Assembly: GCA_910578735.1 (NCBI GenBank)
Contig: CAJTSQ010000034.1
Coordinates: 1 to 18,804 of the forward strand
Direction of reading: 5' to 3'
Source of the DNA: an uncultured Oscillospiraceae bacterium
GTDB taxonomy: Bacteria > Bacillota > Clostridia > Oscillospirales > Oscillospiraceae
Length of the DNA: 18,804 nt
Shown: positions 1-6,709 of the stretch, one piece after another
Position numbering within the stretch: position 1 is the first letter of the stretch
Layout: each line of letters opens with the position of its first letter
Translations under genes and position numbers: made by a program
The notes under the pieces: model-generated
The model's database searches: none
What the model was told of the DNA's origin: nothing
The model's input: only the letters and a program-made list of their open reading frames with translations

Positions 1-184
1 CCTCATGCGCGGCGGCCAGGCCCGAGGCGTCCGGAGGCGTAAGGGCAGCCCACAGGGGGTCGTCCGGGTCCGTCTTGGGCTGGATGATCTCCACACAGCC
101 CTGGTGCTGGAGCAGCCGGAGCAGCTCCTCCCGGTCACTGACCATGGCCACCATGCGCAGCTGTTTCATTTTTACAATGGCCAT
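1..184 (-). CDS. ntpI: V-type ATP synthase subunit I, N-terminal part (runs off left edge)
   Basis: Only the first 61 codons are visible. The protein begins MAIVKMKQLRMVAMVSDREE and continues with a helix containing LLRLLQHQGCVEI. This is the typical opening of V-type ATPase subunit I (the a/I stator subunit), whose N-terminal cytoplasmic half contacts the peripheral stalk and whose missing C-terminal half would form the membrane proton or sodium channel. The ATG at 184-182 overlaps the stop codon of the preceding gene by one base (TAATG), so the two are probably translationally coupled. The pairing of a small coiled-coil subunit with subunit I at the head of the operon is the usual bacterial V-ATPase order. 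The family call rests on the N-terminus alone. Confidence 0.82.
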   Translation of the reverse strand, partial: MAIVKMKQLRMVAMVSDREELLRLLQHQGCVEIIQPKTDPDDPLWAALTPPDASGLAAAHE

Positions 185-498
185 TACCGTTCCACGACCC
201 TTCCAACAATGAGCTGTGCGGCCTTTTCCAGCCGCCCTCGGGCAATCTGCTTCAGCGTATCACAGTCCGCCCGGGCCCGCTCCAGCTCCTCCTGGGTCAG
301 CTGGGCGGCTTTTTCTTCCGCCTGAGCCATCATCTGGCGAGCCTCCGCCTGGGCACGCTGACGGGTCTGTTCCACCGCCTGCCTGGCCTCCCGCTGGGCC
401 TCAGCCAGCCTCTGCTTGGCCTGAGCCGCTGCGGCCTCCCGGTCTGCCTTGGACTTGGCTTCAGCCTGGGTAACCGTCTGGATTGCTTCCAATGCCAT
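184..498 (-). CDS. V-type ATPase peripheral-stalk subunit (G/H type, coiled coil)
   Basis: A 104-residue protein starting MALEAIQTVTQAEAKSK. It is almost entirely a charged Ala/Glu/Gln/Arg-rich helix with heptad character (roughly residues 8-85) and ends in KAAQLIVGRVVER. Small coiled-coil proteins of this kind form the peripheral stalk (G/H or EG-type) of V-type ATPases and are commonly encoded just before subunit I, as here. I chose the ATG at 498 because GGTGG lies 7 bases upstream. A longer reading from 591 is rejected: its start lies upstream of the predicted transcription start of the promoter at 548-576, and its extra 31 residues do not look like the family. The assignment depends on composition and neighbourhood, because such stalks have little sequence identity. 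Confidence 0.78.
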   Translation of the reverse strand: MALEAIQTVTQAEAKSKADREAAAAQAKQRLAEAQREARQAVEQTRQRAQAEARQMMAQAEEKAAQLTQEELERARADCDTLKQIARGRLEKAAQLIVGRVVER

Positions 499-547
499 GT
501 TTTCACCACCTTTTGCATTGCTTAATTGGAAAAATTCGCTCCTATTC

Positions 548-576
548 ATTGTAGTAAATTTCCCCCAAAAATTCAA
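548..576 (-). promoter_or_regulatory. Promoter of the V-type ATPase operon
   Basis: Read on the minus strand, TTGAAT (576-571) and TACAAT (553-548) are separated by exactly 17 bases, a near-consensus vegetative sigma-factor promoter. The expected transcript would begin near 541, giving a leader of about 43 bases before the ATG at 498. The surrounding sequence is AT-rich compared with the GC-rich genes. Confidence 0.75.
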
Positions 577-649
577 GTCCTTTTTCTTCATTTTTAATCA
601 GACAATTCTTCTTCTTTGTTGGAAATTTCCACACTTTTCTTTCCTCGCG

Positions 650-686
650 AAAAAACGGCGCCCGCCGGGAGAGCCGGCCGGGCGCC
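650..686 (-). terminator. Rho-independent terminator after the DUF4015 gene
   Basis: Inverted repeat with arms 657-664 and 679-686 (GGCGCCCG/CGGGCGCC). It continues as 665-668/674-677 with one bulged base and a five-base loop. On the minus strand it is followed by C and six T (655-650). It sits 11 bases beyond the stop of the 697-1806 gene and upstream of the V-ATPase promoter, so it separates the two units. Confidence 0.85.
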
Positions 687-696
687 ATCTTTTCCA

Positions 697-1806
697 TTAT
701 TCGGGAAATACCGCCTGGGTAACGGGACTGTCTGGTTTCTGGGCGCCGGTGATGGACACCAGCCGGTCCGCGCCGCCTGTAATGCCCACCTGGCCCAGCA
801 GGTCCAGAGGGGCGGGCAGCTGTCCGTCGTCCTCCACCCAGACCCGGCTGGCGTACCGCTCCAGCAGCTGGGGGGTCACACCGCTGGAGTCCTCCGCCCC
901 GGCCAGCGTGTCCCGTCCCACCCGGAGGGACAGCTTGGTCCCATAGGGCTCCAGCTCCCGCTCCACCTGGGAGAGAAAGTCCTCCAGCACCGCCGTAAAC
1001 CGGCCGGCGTCGTAGCTGTCTCCCCTGTTGATCCGGTTCAGCTTGCCCTGAACAGGGAAGCTGAAGTGCTCCAGCACGATCTCATCAAAGCCCAGCGCGG
1101 CCAGCTCGCCGCACAGCCCGGCGATATAGGCCTGGGCATCCGCCTGAGCTGGGCTCAGCCACCGCAGGCCCAGCTCGTCCCGCCAGTTGTTGCTCCCCTG
1201 GCGCAGGGCCATCCTGTTGTAGTAATAGGGGGCACTGTTGTCCCGGAAGCAGCACACCCGGGCGATGGTGTAGACCTCCCCTTCGTTCCATTGTCGAAGG
1301 GCCTCGCCGGCGGCCTGGGTGCCGTTGACCTGGGCCCGGGCGGCCACAGCCAGAGCAGAGGTCCAGGCCAGCTTGCCCTCTTGGTCCTTCACCTCCAGGA
1401 TCAGCGCGTCGGCGCCCGCCTCCTCCAGCCTGGCGGCGGCGGTGCCGCCGGTCACATCGCTCACCGGCAGGGCCAGGGCCAAGCCGGCGGTCTCCTCCGG
1501 GTCAGGCTCCACCGGTTCCGACTGGCTGCCTGTGGGGTCCTCTACCACGTTGAGGTCTCCAGGATCCGGGAGGGAAGCGGAGCCGTCAGGTTCCTTGGGC
1601 TCCCGGTTCTGGCGCAGGCTCTGGAGGAAGGGGGGCAGCTCCAGCCGGGTCCCCTCATCGGTATACACAATATACCGCTGGAGATACACCATCACTCCGA
1701 TGGCCAGCACCACCAGCACGGCCAAAACAATGGCGATCAGCCGCAAAATATCTGTAATTGTCCGGCGGCCGCGATACCCGCCGACATCACGCTTGGAACG
1801 GCTCAT
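697..1806 (-). CDS. Membrane-anchored putative glycoside hydrolase (DUF4015-like)
   Basis: 369 residues. A basic N-terminus (MSRSKRDVGGYRGRR) precedes one hydrophobic segment at about 18-42, so the protein is probably anchored with its C-terminal domain outside the cell. After a Pro/Glu-rich linker (about 65-108) comes a domain resembling the putative glycoside hydrolase family DUF4015 (a predicted TIM barrel): ADALILEVKDQEG (about 132-144), VYTIARVCCFRD (178-189), RWLSP (215-219) and GFDEIVLEHFSFP (239-251). The last matches the family's GFDEI-x-FDY-x-RFP strand. The usual Asp in that strand appears to be Glu246, which may matter for activity. The start has GGAGGGG four bases upstream. The gene has its own promoter (1867-1895) and terminator (650-686), so it is monocistronic. 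The substrate is unknown; cell-surface polysaccharide is a guess from family and location. Confidence 0.72.
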   Translation of the reverse strand: MSRSKRDVGGYRGRRTITDILRLIAIVLAVLVVLAIGVMVYLQRYIVYTDEGTRLELPPFLQSLRQNREPKEPDGSASLPDPGDLNVVEDPTGSQSEPVEPDPEETAGLALALPVSDVTGGTAAARLEEAGADALILEVKDQEGKLAWTSALAVAARAQVNGTQAAGEALRQWNEGEVYTIARVCCFRDNSAPYYYNRMALRQGSNNWRDELGLRWLSPAQADAQAYIAGLCGELAALGFDEIVLEHFSFPVQGKLNRINRGDSYDAGRFTAVLEDFLSQVERELEPYGTKLSLRVGRDTLAGAEDSSGVTPQLLERYASRVWVEDDGQLPAPLDLLGQVGITGGADRLVSITGAQKPDSPVTQAVFPE

Positions 1807-1866
1807 AGCTCCCCTCCAAACACATAGAAATTCTCAGCCTCTGTTGTCACTTCTGCGAGTCAGTTT

Positions 1867-1895
1867 ATTATAACAAGTTTTCTATCGGTTTACAA
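1867..1895 (-). promoter_or_regulatory. Promoter of the DUF4015 gene
   Basis: On the minus strand TTGTAA (1895-1890) and a perfect TATAAT (1872-1867) lie 17 bases apart. The start codon at 1806 is about 54 bases below the expected transcript start. A small inverted repeat (CGGTT-TAC-AACCG, 1886-1898) overlaps the -35 box and could be an operator or chance. Confidence 0.75.
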
Positions 1896-1949
1896 CCGCT
1901 AAACAGCGCAAAAATCTTTAATTTTTTTCTAATTTTCCAGCCGGCGGAC

Positions 1950-2687
1950 TCAGACCACCATGCCGCCGTCCACGGACAGCACCTGTCCGGTAACAAAGGA
2001 AGCGCGTTCGGAGGCCAGAAAGAGGATAGCCTGAGCCACCTCCTCTGGCCGGCCGGTGCGGCCCAGGGGGGCTTCCTCCCCCAGGACGGCCAGCTCTTCA
2101 GGGGAGAGATGGTCATTCATCGACGTGTCAATGACCCCAGGGGCTACGCAGTTCACCCGGATGTTGGACGGCCCCAGCTCCTTGGCCAGGGCTTTGGTCA
2201 GCCCGATCACCCCCGCCTTGGCGGCGGAGTAGGGAGCCTCACAGGAGCCGCCGGTGACCCCCCACATGGAGGACACCGTCACGATGGCCCCCCGCTTTTG
2301 GCGGACCAGGCCGGGAATGGCAGCCCGGAGGGTGTAAAACATCCCGTCCAGGTCAATGTCCATCAGGTTTCGCCACTGGCGGACCGTAGTGTCTGTGAAC
2401 AGCTGGGGGACCAGGGCCGTCCCCGCGTTGCACACCACGGCGTCCAGCGGGCCCAGGGCGGCCTCCGCCTCTCGAACCAGCCGCTCCGCCCGCTCCGGAA
2501 CGGAGATATCCGCCTGCATGGGAACGGCCTTCACGCCCAGCCCGGACAGCTCAGCCGCCAGGGCCTCGGCCTCCGCCCGGCTTTGGTTGTAGTTGAGGGC
2601 CACGTCCCAGCCCTCTTGGGCGAACAGACGGGCTGTGGCCGCGCCAATGCCCTGGGAGGCGCCGGTGATTAAAACGCGGTGGGACAT
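1950..2687 (-). CDS. SDR-family oxidoreductase (FabG-like)
   Basis: 245 residues, the normal length of a classical short-chain dehydrogenase/reductase with a Rossmann fold using NAD(P)H. Visible motifs are TGASQGIG at 8-15 (dinucleotide loop), NAG at 87-89, the catalytic Ser140 in TVSS and YSAAK at 153-157 (Tyr153, Lys157). The C-terminus has LFLASERASFVTGQVLSVDGG, typical of 3-oxoacyl-ACP reductase-like members. The position usually holding the structural/catalytic Asn (N-L-x-G-x-F) reads D-L-D-G-M-F, with Asp112. Its ATG follows the azlD stop directly (TGAATG), so it is the third gene of the azlC-azlD operon. A true fabG normally sits with fatty-acid genes; here the substrate is unknown and may relate to the amino-acid exporter or be incidental. 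Confidence 0.85.
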   Translation of the reverse strand: MSHRVLITGASQGIGAATARLFAQEGWDVALNYNQSRAEAEALAAELSGLGVKAVPMQADISVPERAERLVREAEAALGPLDAVVCNAGTALVPQLFTDTTVRQWRNLMDIDLDGMFYTLRAAIPGLVRQKRGAIVTVSSMWGVTGGSCEAPYSAAKAGVIGLTKALAKELGPSNIRVNCVAPGVIDTSMNDHLSPEELAVLGEEAPLGRTGRPEEVAQAILFLASERASFVTGQVLSVDGGMVV

Positions 2688-3023
2688 TCAGGCAAACACC
2701 CCCTGGACCAGTATCATATAGAGGACAGTGGCCCCAAAGATGGAGATCAGGTCGTTGCCCTTCCACAGGTGGAGGAGGACGGCGGCCAGGCCGGCGAGGA
2801 GTGGCGGGACCCAGCCCCCCAGGGCGGTGAAGGTGACCCCCTTCAGGCAGTAGACGATAAGCATGGCAATCACCGCCGGGGGCAGGACGCGGCCCAGGTA
2901 GAGGACAATCTTCGGGGGGTGGTCCCCCCGGTCGAAAAGAAGGAAGGGCAGGGCCCGGGTCAGAAAGGTGACGGCCGCCATCACGGCGATGGAGGCCAGG
3001 GTCTGCATCGGTGTCAGGGGCAT
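2688..3023 (-). CDS. azlD: AzlD family branched-chain amino acid transport subunit
   Basis: 111 residues with about four hydrophobic segments, ending GATVLYMILVQGVFA. The N-terminus is MPLTPMQTLASIAVMAAVTF and the segment TRALPFLLFDRG is characteristic of AzlD. AzlD is the small partner of AzlC in an exporter of branched-chain amino acids and analogues such as azaleucine. The gene starts 10 bases before the end of azlC and its stop abuts the next gene's ATG, so it is the middle gene of a three-gene unit. Confidence 0.9.
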   Translation of the reverse strand: MPLTPMQTLASIAVMAAVTFLTRALPFLLFDRGDHPPKIVLYLGRVLPPAVIAMLIVYCLKGVTFTALGGWVPPLLAGLAAVLLHLWKGNDLISIFGATVLYMILVQGVFA

Positions 3024-3727
3024 GTTTTTTCCTCCTCTCTCTCACGTCTGTCCTCCAGCCGGGGCCGGAGCAGGGTCAGCGCAATCACAATAATGGCCAG
3101 GGCGGGGAGGAGCATGTCCTCCGCCCCCACCAGCAGCAGACTCGCCACCGTGGCCGCGCCCCCCAGCAGGGCGGGCAGGTGGCTGCCGGCGGCCTTCCAC
3201 TGGCCCACCGCAATAACCAGGAACAGGGCTGTCATGGCAAAGTCCACCCCTGTGGTGTCAAAGCCCAGGGCGGAGCCCAGCAGAGAGCCGATCACCGACC
3301 CCAGCACCCAGTAGCTCTGGTCCAGCAGGGCCACGGTGAAGAAAAAGTCGTGCTCGTCCACCCCCTCGGGAGCCTGGGCCGAGGAGAGCAGGGCATAGGT
3401 TTCGTCGGTAAGGGAAAAGATCATATAGAACTTGCGCAGGCCCATCCCCCGGAATTTCTCCAGCATGGACAGGCCGTAGACCAGGTGGCGGAAGTTGACC
3501 ATCAGGGTGAGGAAGGCCACCTGGGGCAGGGAGGCCCCCGCCGCCAGCAGGGATACCCCCAAATACTGGCCGGAGCCGGCATAGATCACCACGCTCATCA
3601 GCAGGGCCCAGAGCACGCCATAGCCGATGGACTGGAGCATCAGGCCAAAGGCCATCCCAATGGCCAGATAGCCCATCAGAACAGGGACCGTCACCGGAAA
3701 GGCGGCGGCCAGGGTTATTCGGTTCAT
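3014..3727 (-). CDS. azlC: AzlC family branched-chain amino acid exporter
   Basis: 237 residues from the ATG at 3727, starting MNRITLAAAFPVTVPVLMGY. The AzlC signatures are visible: AIGMAFGLMLQSIGYG, then MSVVIYAGSGQYLG, then NFRHLVYGLSM, followed by about three further membrane segments. With AzlD it exports branched-chain amino acids. A reading that extends to 3892 is rejected because those 55 residues do not resemble the family and span the promoter at 3765-3793. The chosen start has AGGTG about 12 bases upstream, which is a modest site. A charged tail (RPRLEDRREREEEKTCP) ends the protein in the cytoplasm. No Lrp/AzlB-type regulator gene is adjacent. Confidence 0.9.
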   Translation of the reverse strand: MNRITLAAAFPVTVPVLMGYLAIGMAFGLMLQSIGYGVLWALLMSVVIYAGSGQYLGVSLLAAGASLPQVAFLTLMVNFRHLVYGLSMLEKFRGMGLRKFYMIFSLTDETYALLSSAQAPEGVDEHDFFFTVALLDQSYWVLGSVIGSLLGSALGFDTTGVDFAMTALFLVIAVGQWKAAGSHLPALLGGAATVASLLLVGAEDMLLPALAIIVIALTLLRPRLEDRREREEEKTCP

Positions 3728-3764
3728 CGTAAAAACACACCTCGACAATTGGAATTTCGGTTCT

Positions 3765-3793
3765 ATTGTACTCGATTTTCCTTCAGAGTGCAA
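3765..3793 (-). promoter_or_regulatory. Promoter of the azlC-azlD-SDR operon
   Basis: On the minus strand TTGCAC (3793-3788) and TACAAT (3770-3765) are separated by 17 bases. It lies 38 bases upstream of the azlC start and faces away from the lipid-kinase promoter. Confidence 0.72.
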
Positions 3794-3840
3794 GTTCCTG
3801 CGGAACATATTAAGAACGGGTAAAGAATTTGATTTGTCTC

Positions 3841-3868
3841 TTGATTTTTCTCTTCCGCTCACTATAAT
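3841..3868 (+). promoter_or_regulatory. Promoter of the lipid kinase gene
   Basis: TTGATT (3841-3846) and a perfect TATAAT (3863-3868) are separated by 16 bases, giving a leader of about 36 bases to the ATG at 3911. GGAG at 3898-3901 is the ribosome-binding site. Confidence 0.7.
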
Positions 3869-3910
3869 GGAATTTAAAACTAATAATACCAATACACGGA
3901 GCGCACGGCT

Positions 3911-4810
3911 ATGAACAGGCTTCTCTTTATCTACAACCCAACCTCGGGCACCGCTCAGGCAGCCAAGGGGGCCCTGTCCCCTGTCCTCGACGTATTCACC
4001 AAATCGGGCTGGCTGACCACGGTCTACCCCACCCAGTGCAAGGGTGACGCTCTGCGCACGGCCCGGGAGCTGGCCGGCCAGTTCGACCGGGTAATCTGCG
4101 CCGGCGGAGACGGCACCCTAAGCGAGGTGACCGCCGGGCTGATGGCGCTTGAGTCCCCTCCGCCCCTGGGGTACATCCCCTTTGGTTCCACCAACGACTG
4201 CGCCACCACCCTGCGCCTGCCCCGCAAGCCCCGGGAGGCCGCCCTGGTGGCCGCCGGTACCGGCGTGCCCGTCCCCATCGACGTGGGCCGGCTCAACGAC
4301 AGACCCTTTATCTATGTGGCCGCCTTCGGCGCTTTCACCAAGGTGGCCTACGACACCCCCCAGGATTTGAAAAACACCTTCGGCCACCTGGCCTATATCT
4401 TCGCGGGCATCGCCTCCCTGCCCACTATCGCCCCCTACCACATACGGGTGGAGTACGACGGCCAGGTCCTGGAGGACGACTTCTTCTTCGGCATGGTGAG
4501 CAACTCCCAGTCCATCGGCGGGATCAAGCCGCCCAAAGTGGAGCAGGTTGTGCTGGATGACGGGCTGTTCGAGGTTACCCTGGTGAAAAAGCCTCTCAAT
4601 CTCACCGACCTCACCGACGGGCTCCAGGCCCTGGTGAACCTGTCCCCGGCGGACCGCTCCGGAGCGCTGGTTCAGTTCCAGGCCAGCAGGCTCACCTTCA
4701 CCTGTGAGCAGTCCATCCCCTGGACGCTGGACGGCGAGTTCGGCGGCAGCCAGACCGTCAGCCGGGTGGAAAACTGCAAAAAAGCCCTGAATATGATCCG
4801 AGGAGCGTAA
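3911..4810 (+). CDS. Diacylglycerol/lipid kinase family protein (YegS/DgkB type)
   Basis: 299 residues, the usual size of soluble bacterial lipid kinases that phosphorylate diacylglycerol or related lipids at the membrane. The N-terminus MNRLLFIYNPTSG carries the NP-x-SG nucleotide motif. GGDGT at 65-69 is the hallmark catalytic loop. GYIPFGSTNDCATTLRLP corresponds to the family P-x-GT-x-NDFA segment, with Ser in place of Gly-Thr's usual first position and Cys in place of Phe. The C-terminal half contains DDGLFEV, the usual metal-site strand, and LDGEFGG. It is the only complete plus-strand gene in the left two thirds of the window, with its own promoter and a strong terminator immediately after its stop. 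A role in recycling diacylglycerol from lipoteichoic-acid or envelope synthesis is inferred from the family. Confidence 0.9.
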   Translation: MNRLLFIYNPTSGTAQAAKGALSPVLDVFTKSGWLTTVYPTQCKGDALRTARELAGQFDRVICAGGDGTLSEVTAGLMALESPPPLGYIPFGSTNDCATTLRLPRKPREAALVAAGTGVPVPIDVGRLNDRPFIYVAAFGAFTKVAYDTPQDLKNTFGHLAYIFAGIASLPTIAPYHIRVEYDGQVLEDDFFFGMVSNSQSIGGIKPPKVEQVVLDDGLFEVTLVKKPLNLTDLTDGLQALVNLSPADRSGALVQFQASRLTFTCEQSIPWTLDGEFGGSQTVSRVENCKKALNMIRGA

Positions 4811-4841
4811 AAAGTCCCCCCTTGACAAGGGGGGACTTTTT
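4809..4841. terminator. Bidirectional terminator between lipid kinase and rsfS
   Basis: Perfect 15-bp inverted repeat (4809-4823 with 4827-4841, loop GAC): A5-GT-C6-TT against AAG6-AC-T5. It provides a GC-rich stem with a T-run on either strand. It overlaps the last two bases of the kinase stop and lies two bases from the rsfS stop, so it serves both convergent transcripts. Confidence 0.92.
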
Positions 4842-4843
4842 CT

Positions 4844-5197
4844 TCACATCAGGGCCTTGCTCATGTCCATCTCCTCTGCGTCGCTCCACAGCCGCTCCAG
4901 GTCGTAGAACTTCCGGGCCTCATCGGTAAAGACATGGACTACCACGCTGGAGAAGTCCATCAGCAGCCAGGTGCCTCCCCGGTGGCCCTCGATGTGGTGG
5001 GCACGCTCGCCGTTCTTCTCCGCCGCCTCCTCACAGGCGTCGGACATGGCCTTGACCTGAGTATTGGAGGTGGCGGTGCAGATTACAAAGTAGTCCGCCA
5101 AGGTGGTCAGCCCCTCCGTCTTCAGCACCTTGAGGTCGCCCCCCTTTTTGCTGTCCAGCGCTCTGGCCAGCAGGGTCGCCAGTTCATAGGATTCCAT
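4844..5197 (-). CDS. rsfS: Ribosome silencing factor RsfS
   Basis: 117 residues, full length for the RsfS/Iojap/YbeB family, which binds ribosomal protein uL14 and blocks subunit joining when nutrients are low. Diagnostic stretches are KKGGDLKVL, LADYFVICTATSNTQVKA, the HHIEGHRGGTWLLMDF segment around 67-82 and VVVHVFTDEARKFYDLERLW. AGGAG lies eight bases upstream of the ATG. It is the last gene of the operon starting at rdgB, 27 bases after the LCP gene, and is followed by the terminator. Location next to nadD/yqeK is the common Firmicutes arrangement. Confidence 0.95.
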   Translation of the reverse strand: MESYELATLLARALDSKKGGDLKVLKTEGLTTLADYFVICTATSNTQVKAMSDACEEAAEKNGERAHHIEGHRGGTWLLMDFSSVVVHVFTDEARKFYDLERLWSDAEEMDMSKALM

Positions 5198-5224
5198 CTG
5201 TCTCGCTCCTTTCTTATCACTCCA

Positions 5225-6706
5225 TCAGGCCACGGCCTGGGTCGTGTCCTCCAGATCCGGCTCTATCTGCCCACCGCCCTGAAGATCGGGGGAGGGGTCG
5301 GGGAAGATGTCGCCGGGGTCGATGGCCCCGATCTGGCCGGGATCGACAGCCTCACCGGGCTGGGAAACATCGCCGTTTTGAGAGGTGTCGCCAGGGTCGT
5401 CCGGGTCTGGGTCTCCCGTATCGGGCACATCGGGGACATCGGGTTCGTCCGGCTCCTCCGGCTTGGGCTTAGGGGTGGAGACCTGGGCCACCGCCGGGTC
5501 GGCCAGGGTGCCGTTGGTCACCCCGAAGCCGCCTCCCGACTTCTTATACATCAGCTGTAAGTCGCTGGATTTGATTTCGTCCTGATAGGGGTTGATCCCG
5601 CTGTTCAGCATTTCCAGCAGCTCCTCCTCCTGGGCGCACACCAGTGACGCCCCCCGGTAGGACACCAGGTAGCAGGGCATGGGGACAAAATTTACTCCGT
5701 TCTCCACATCCATCCCCACCGCCAGCTGGGCAAAGGCCAGGATATTGCCCACCGTCAGATCAGTGTCCACATTCTCGGTAAAGATCTGAACCAGGGAGGG
5801 CAGTTTGAGCAGAATCTCTGGGGTGAGGCACTTCTTCAGCACGGCGGTCAGGAAGTCCCGCTGGATCTGGGTGCGGCCCACATCGCCCAGCCTGACGCTC
5901 TCGTCGTTGTTCTTCCGGAAACGGATGACCTCCATGGCGTCCTGGCCGTTCAAAAGGCGGTAGCCCGGCTCCTGATGGATATGCAGGTCCTGATAGGGGT
6001 CGTCGTAGTCCATGCCGGGCGGGACGTCAAAGTAGACCCCGCCGATCGCTTCCACCAGCCGGCCGATGGCCTCCCACTCCACCATAACGTAGAAGTCAGG
6101 GTAAATGCCGGTGAGGCGGCTGACCTCTTGTTTCAGGCCGTTCATGCCGTTTTCAATCCGCTCCTTCTCCGGCAGCTTCCGGTCTCCCATGCTCCGGGCA
6201 AACACCGTGTTCAGCCGCTTCTGGCCGCCGGTCTTTCCGCTGCTGTTCACCATGGTATCCCGCAGCAGGCTGATGGCGTTGACGGTCTTGTCCTTTGTGT
6301 TGTAGGTGACCAGCATCATGGTGTCGGTGGCCCCGCTGACCACGTCCCGGCCGCAGAGGAGGAAGGTGTAATACCCCTCCTTCCTGCCGCTCCGGGCCAC
6401 GTCGGGCAGCTCGGCCCCCTCAAAAGAGATGTCACCCGTCTGCCCCGGCTGGGTCTGGGAGTTGTCCCCGGGCCGGTTCAGGCTGGCTCCGGGCGCCTTG
6501 GGTATATCGGGCAGCCGGATCCAGGAGCGCAGAAACAGCACCAGGACAGCTGCCAGCACCGCGATTACCGCCAGCACCTGGCACAGCCGGTAGCGGACCC
6601 GCTGCCCCCGGTCCAGCCCGGCCACCCAGGCCCGGTGCCCAGCCCACCACTGGACGATGGGCGAAGGCCTCTCCCGTTTTCCCCGTCGATTGTTTGTCTC
6701 GCTCAT
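5225..6706 (-). CDS. LCP (LytR-CpsA-Psr) family cell-wall glycopolymer ligase
   Basis: 493 residues. A cytoplasmic basic N-terminus is followed by one membrane segment at about 41-60, then an extracellular LCP domain at about 111-300. LCP enzymes transfer undecaprenyl-linked teichoic acids or other glycopolymers to peptidoglycan. Visible motifs are YYTFLLCGRD (112-121), the conserved DTM at 128-130, SLLRDT (146-151), MEVIRFRKNNDES (258-270) and GRTQIQRDF (277-285), which carry the Asp and Arg residues that hold the pyrophosphate. A further domain to about 400 is followed by an acidic Pro/Asp/Glu-rich tail of some 80 residues (PEEPDEPDVPDVPDTGDPDP...), likely disordered and wall-spanning. GAGGG lies seven bases from the ATG. 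It is three bases after the nadD-yqeK stop, within the rdgB-rsfS operon. Confidence 0.92.
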   Translation of the reverse strand: MSETNNRRGKRERPSPIVQWWAGHRAWVAGLDRGQRVRYRLCQVLAVIAVLAAVLVLFLRSWIRLPDIPKAPGASLNRPGDNSQTQPGQTGDISFEGAELPDVARSGRKEGYYTFLLCGRDVVSGATDTMMLVTYNTKDKTVNAISLLRDTMVNSSGKTGGQKRLNTVFARSMGDRKLPEKERIENGMNGLKQEVSRLTGIYPDFYVMVEWEAIGRLVEAIGGVYFDVPPGMDYDDPYQDLHIHQEPGYRLLNGQDAMEVIRFRKNNDESVRLGDVGRTQIQRDFLTAVLKKCLTPEILLKLPSLVQIFTENVDTDLTVGNILAFAQLAVGMDVENGVNFVPMPCYLVSYRGASLVCAQEEELLEMLNSGINPYQDEIKSSDLQLMYKKSGGGFGVTNGTLADPAVAQVSTPKPKPEEPDEPDVPDVPDTGDPDPDDPGDTSQNGDVSQPGEAVDPGQIGAIDPGDIFPDPSPDLQGGGQIEPDLEDTTQAVA

Positions 6707-6709
6707 ACC

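Noticed and set aside
184..591. Longer 135-residue version of the small V-ATPase subunit
   Set aside because: The extra N-terminus spans the promoter and has no good ribosome-binding site; the ATG at 498 does.
616..1827. 403-codon plus-strand frame opposite the DUF4015 gene
   Set aside because: Antisense shadow of a high-GC gene. The minus-strand frame has recognisable motifs, promoter, ribosome-binding site and terminator; the plus frame is rich in Gly/His/Gln/Val without a family match.
3014..3892. Longer 292-residue version of AzlC
   Set aside because: The first 55 residues cross the azlC promoter and do not fit the family; translation from 3727 gives the canonical N-terminus.
5385..5585. 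Small Ser/Gly-rich plus-strand frame in the LCP tail
   Set aside because: It is the complement of the Pro/Asp/Glu repeat tail of the LCP protein and has no independent support.
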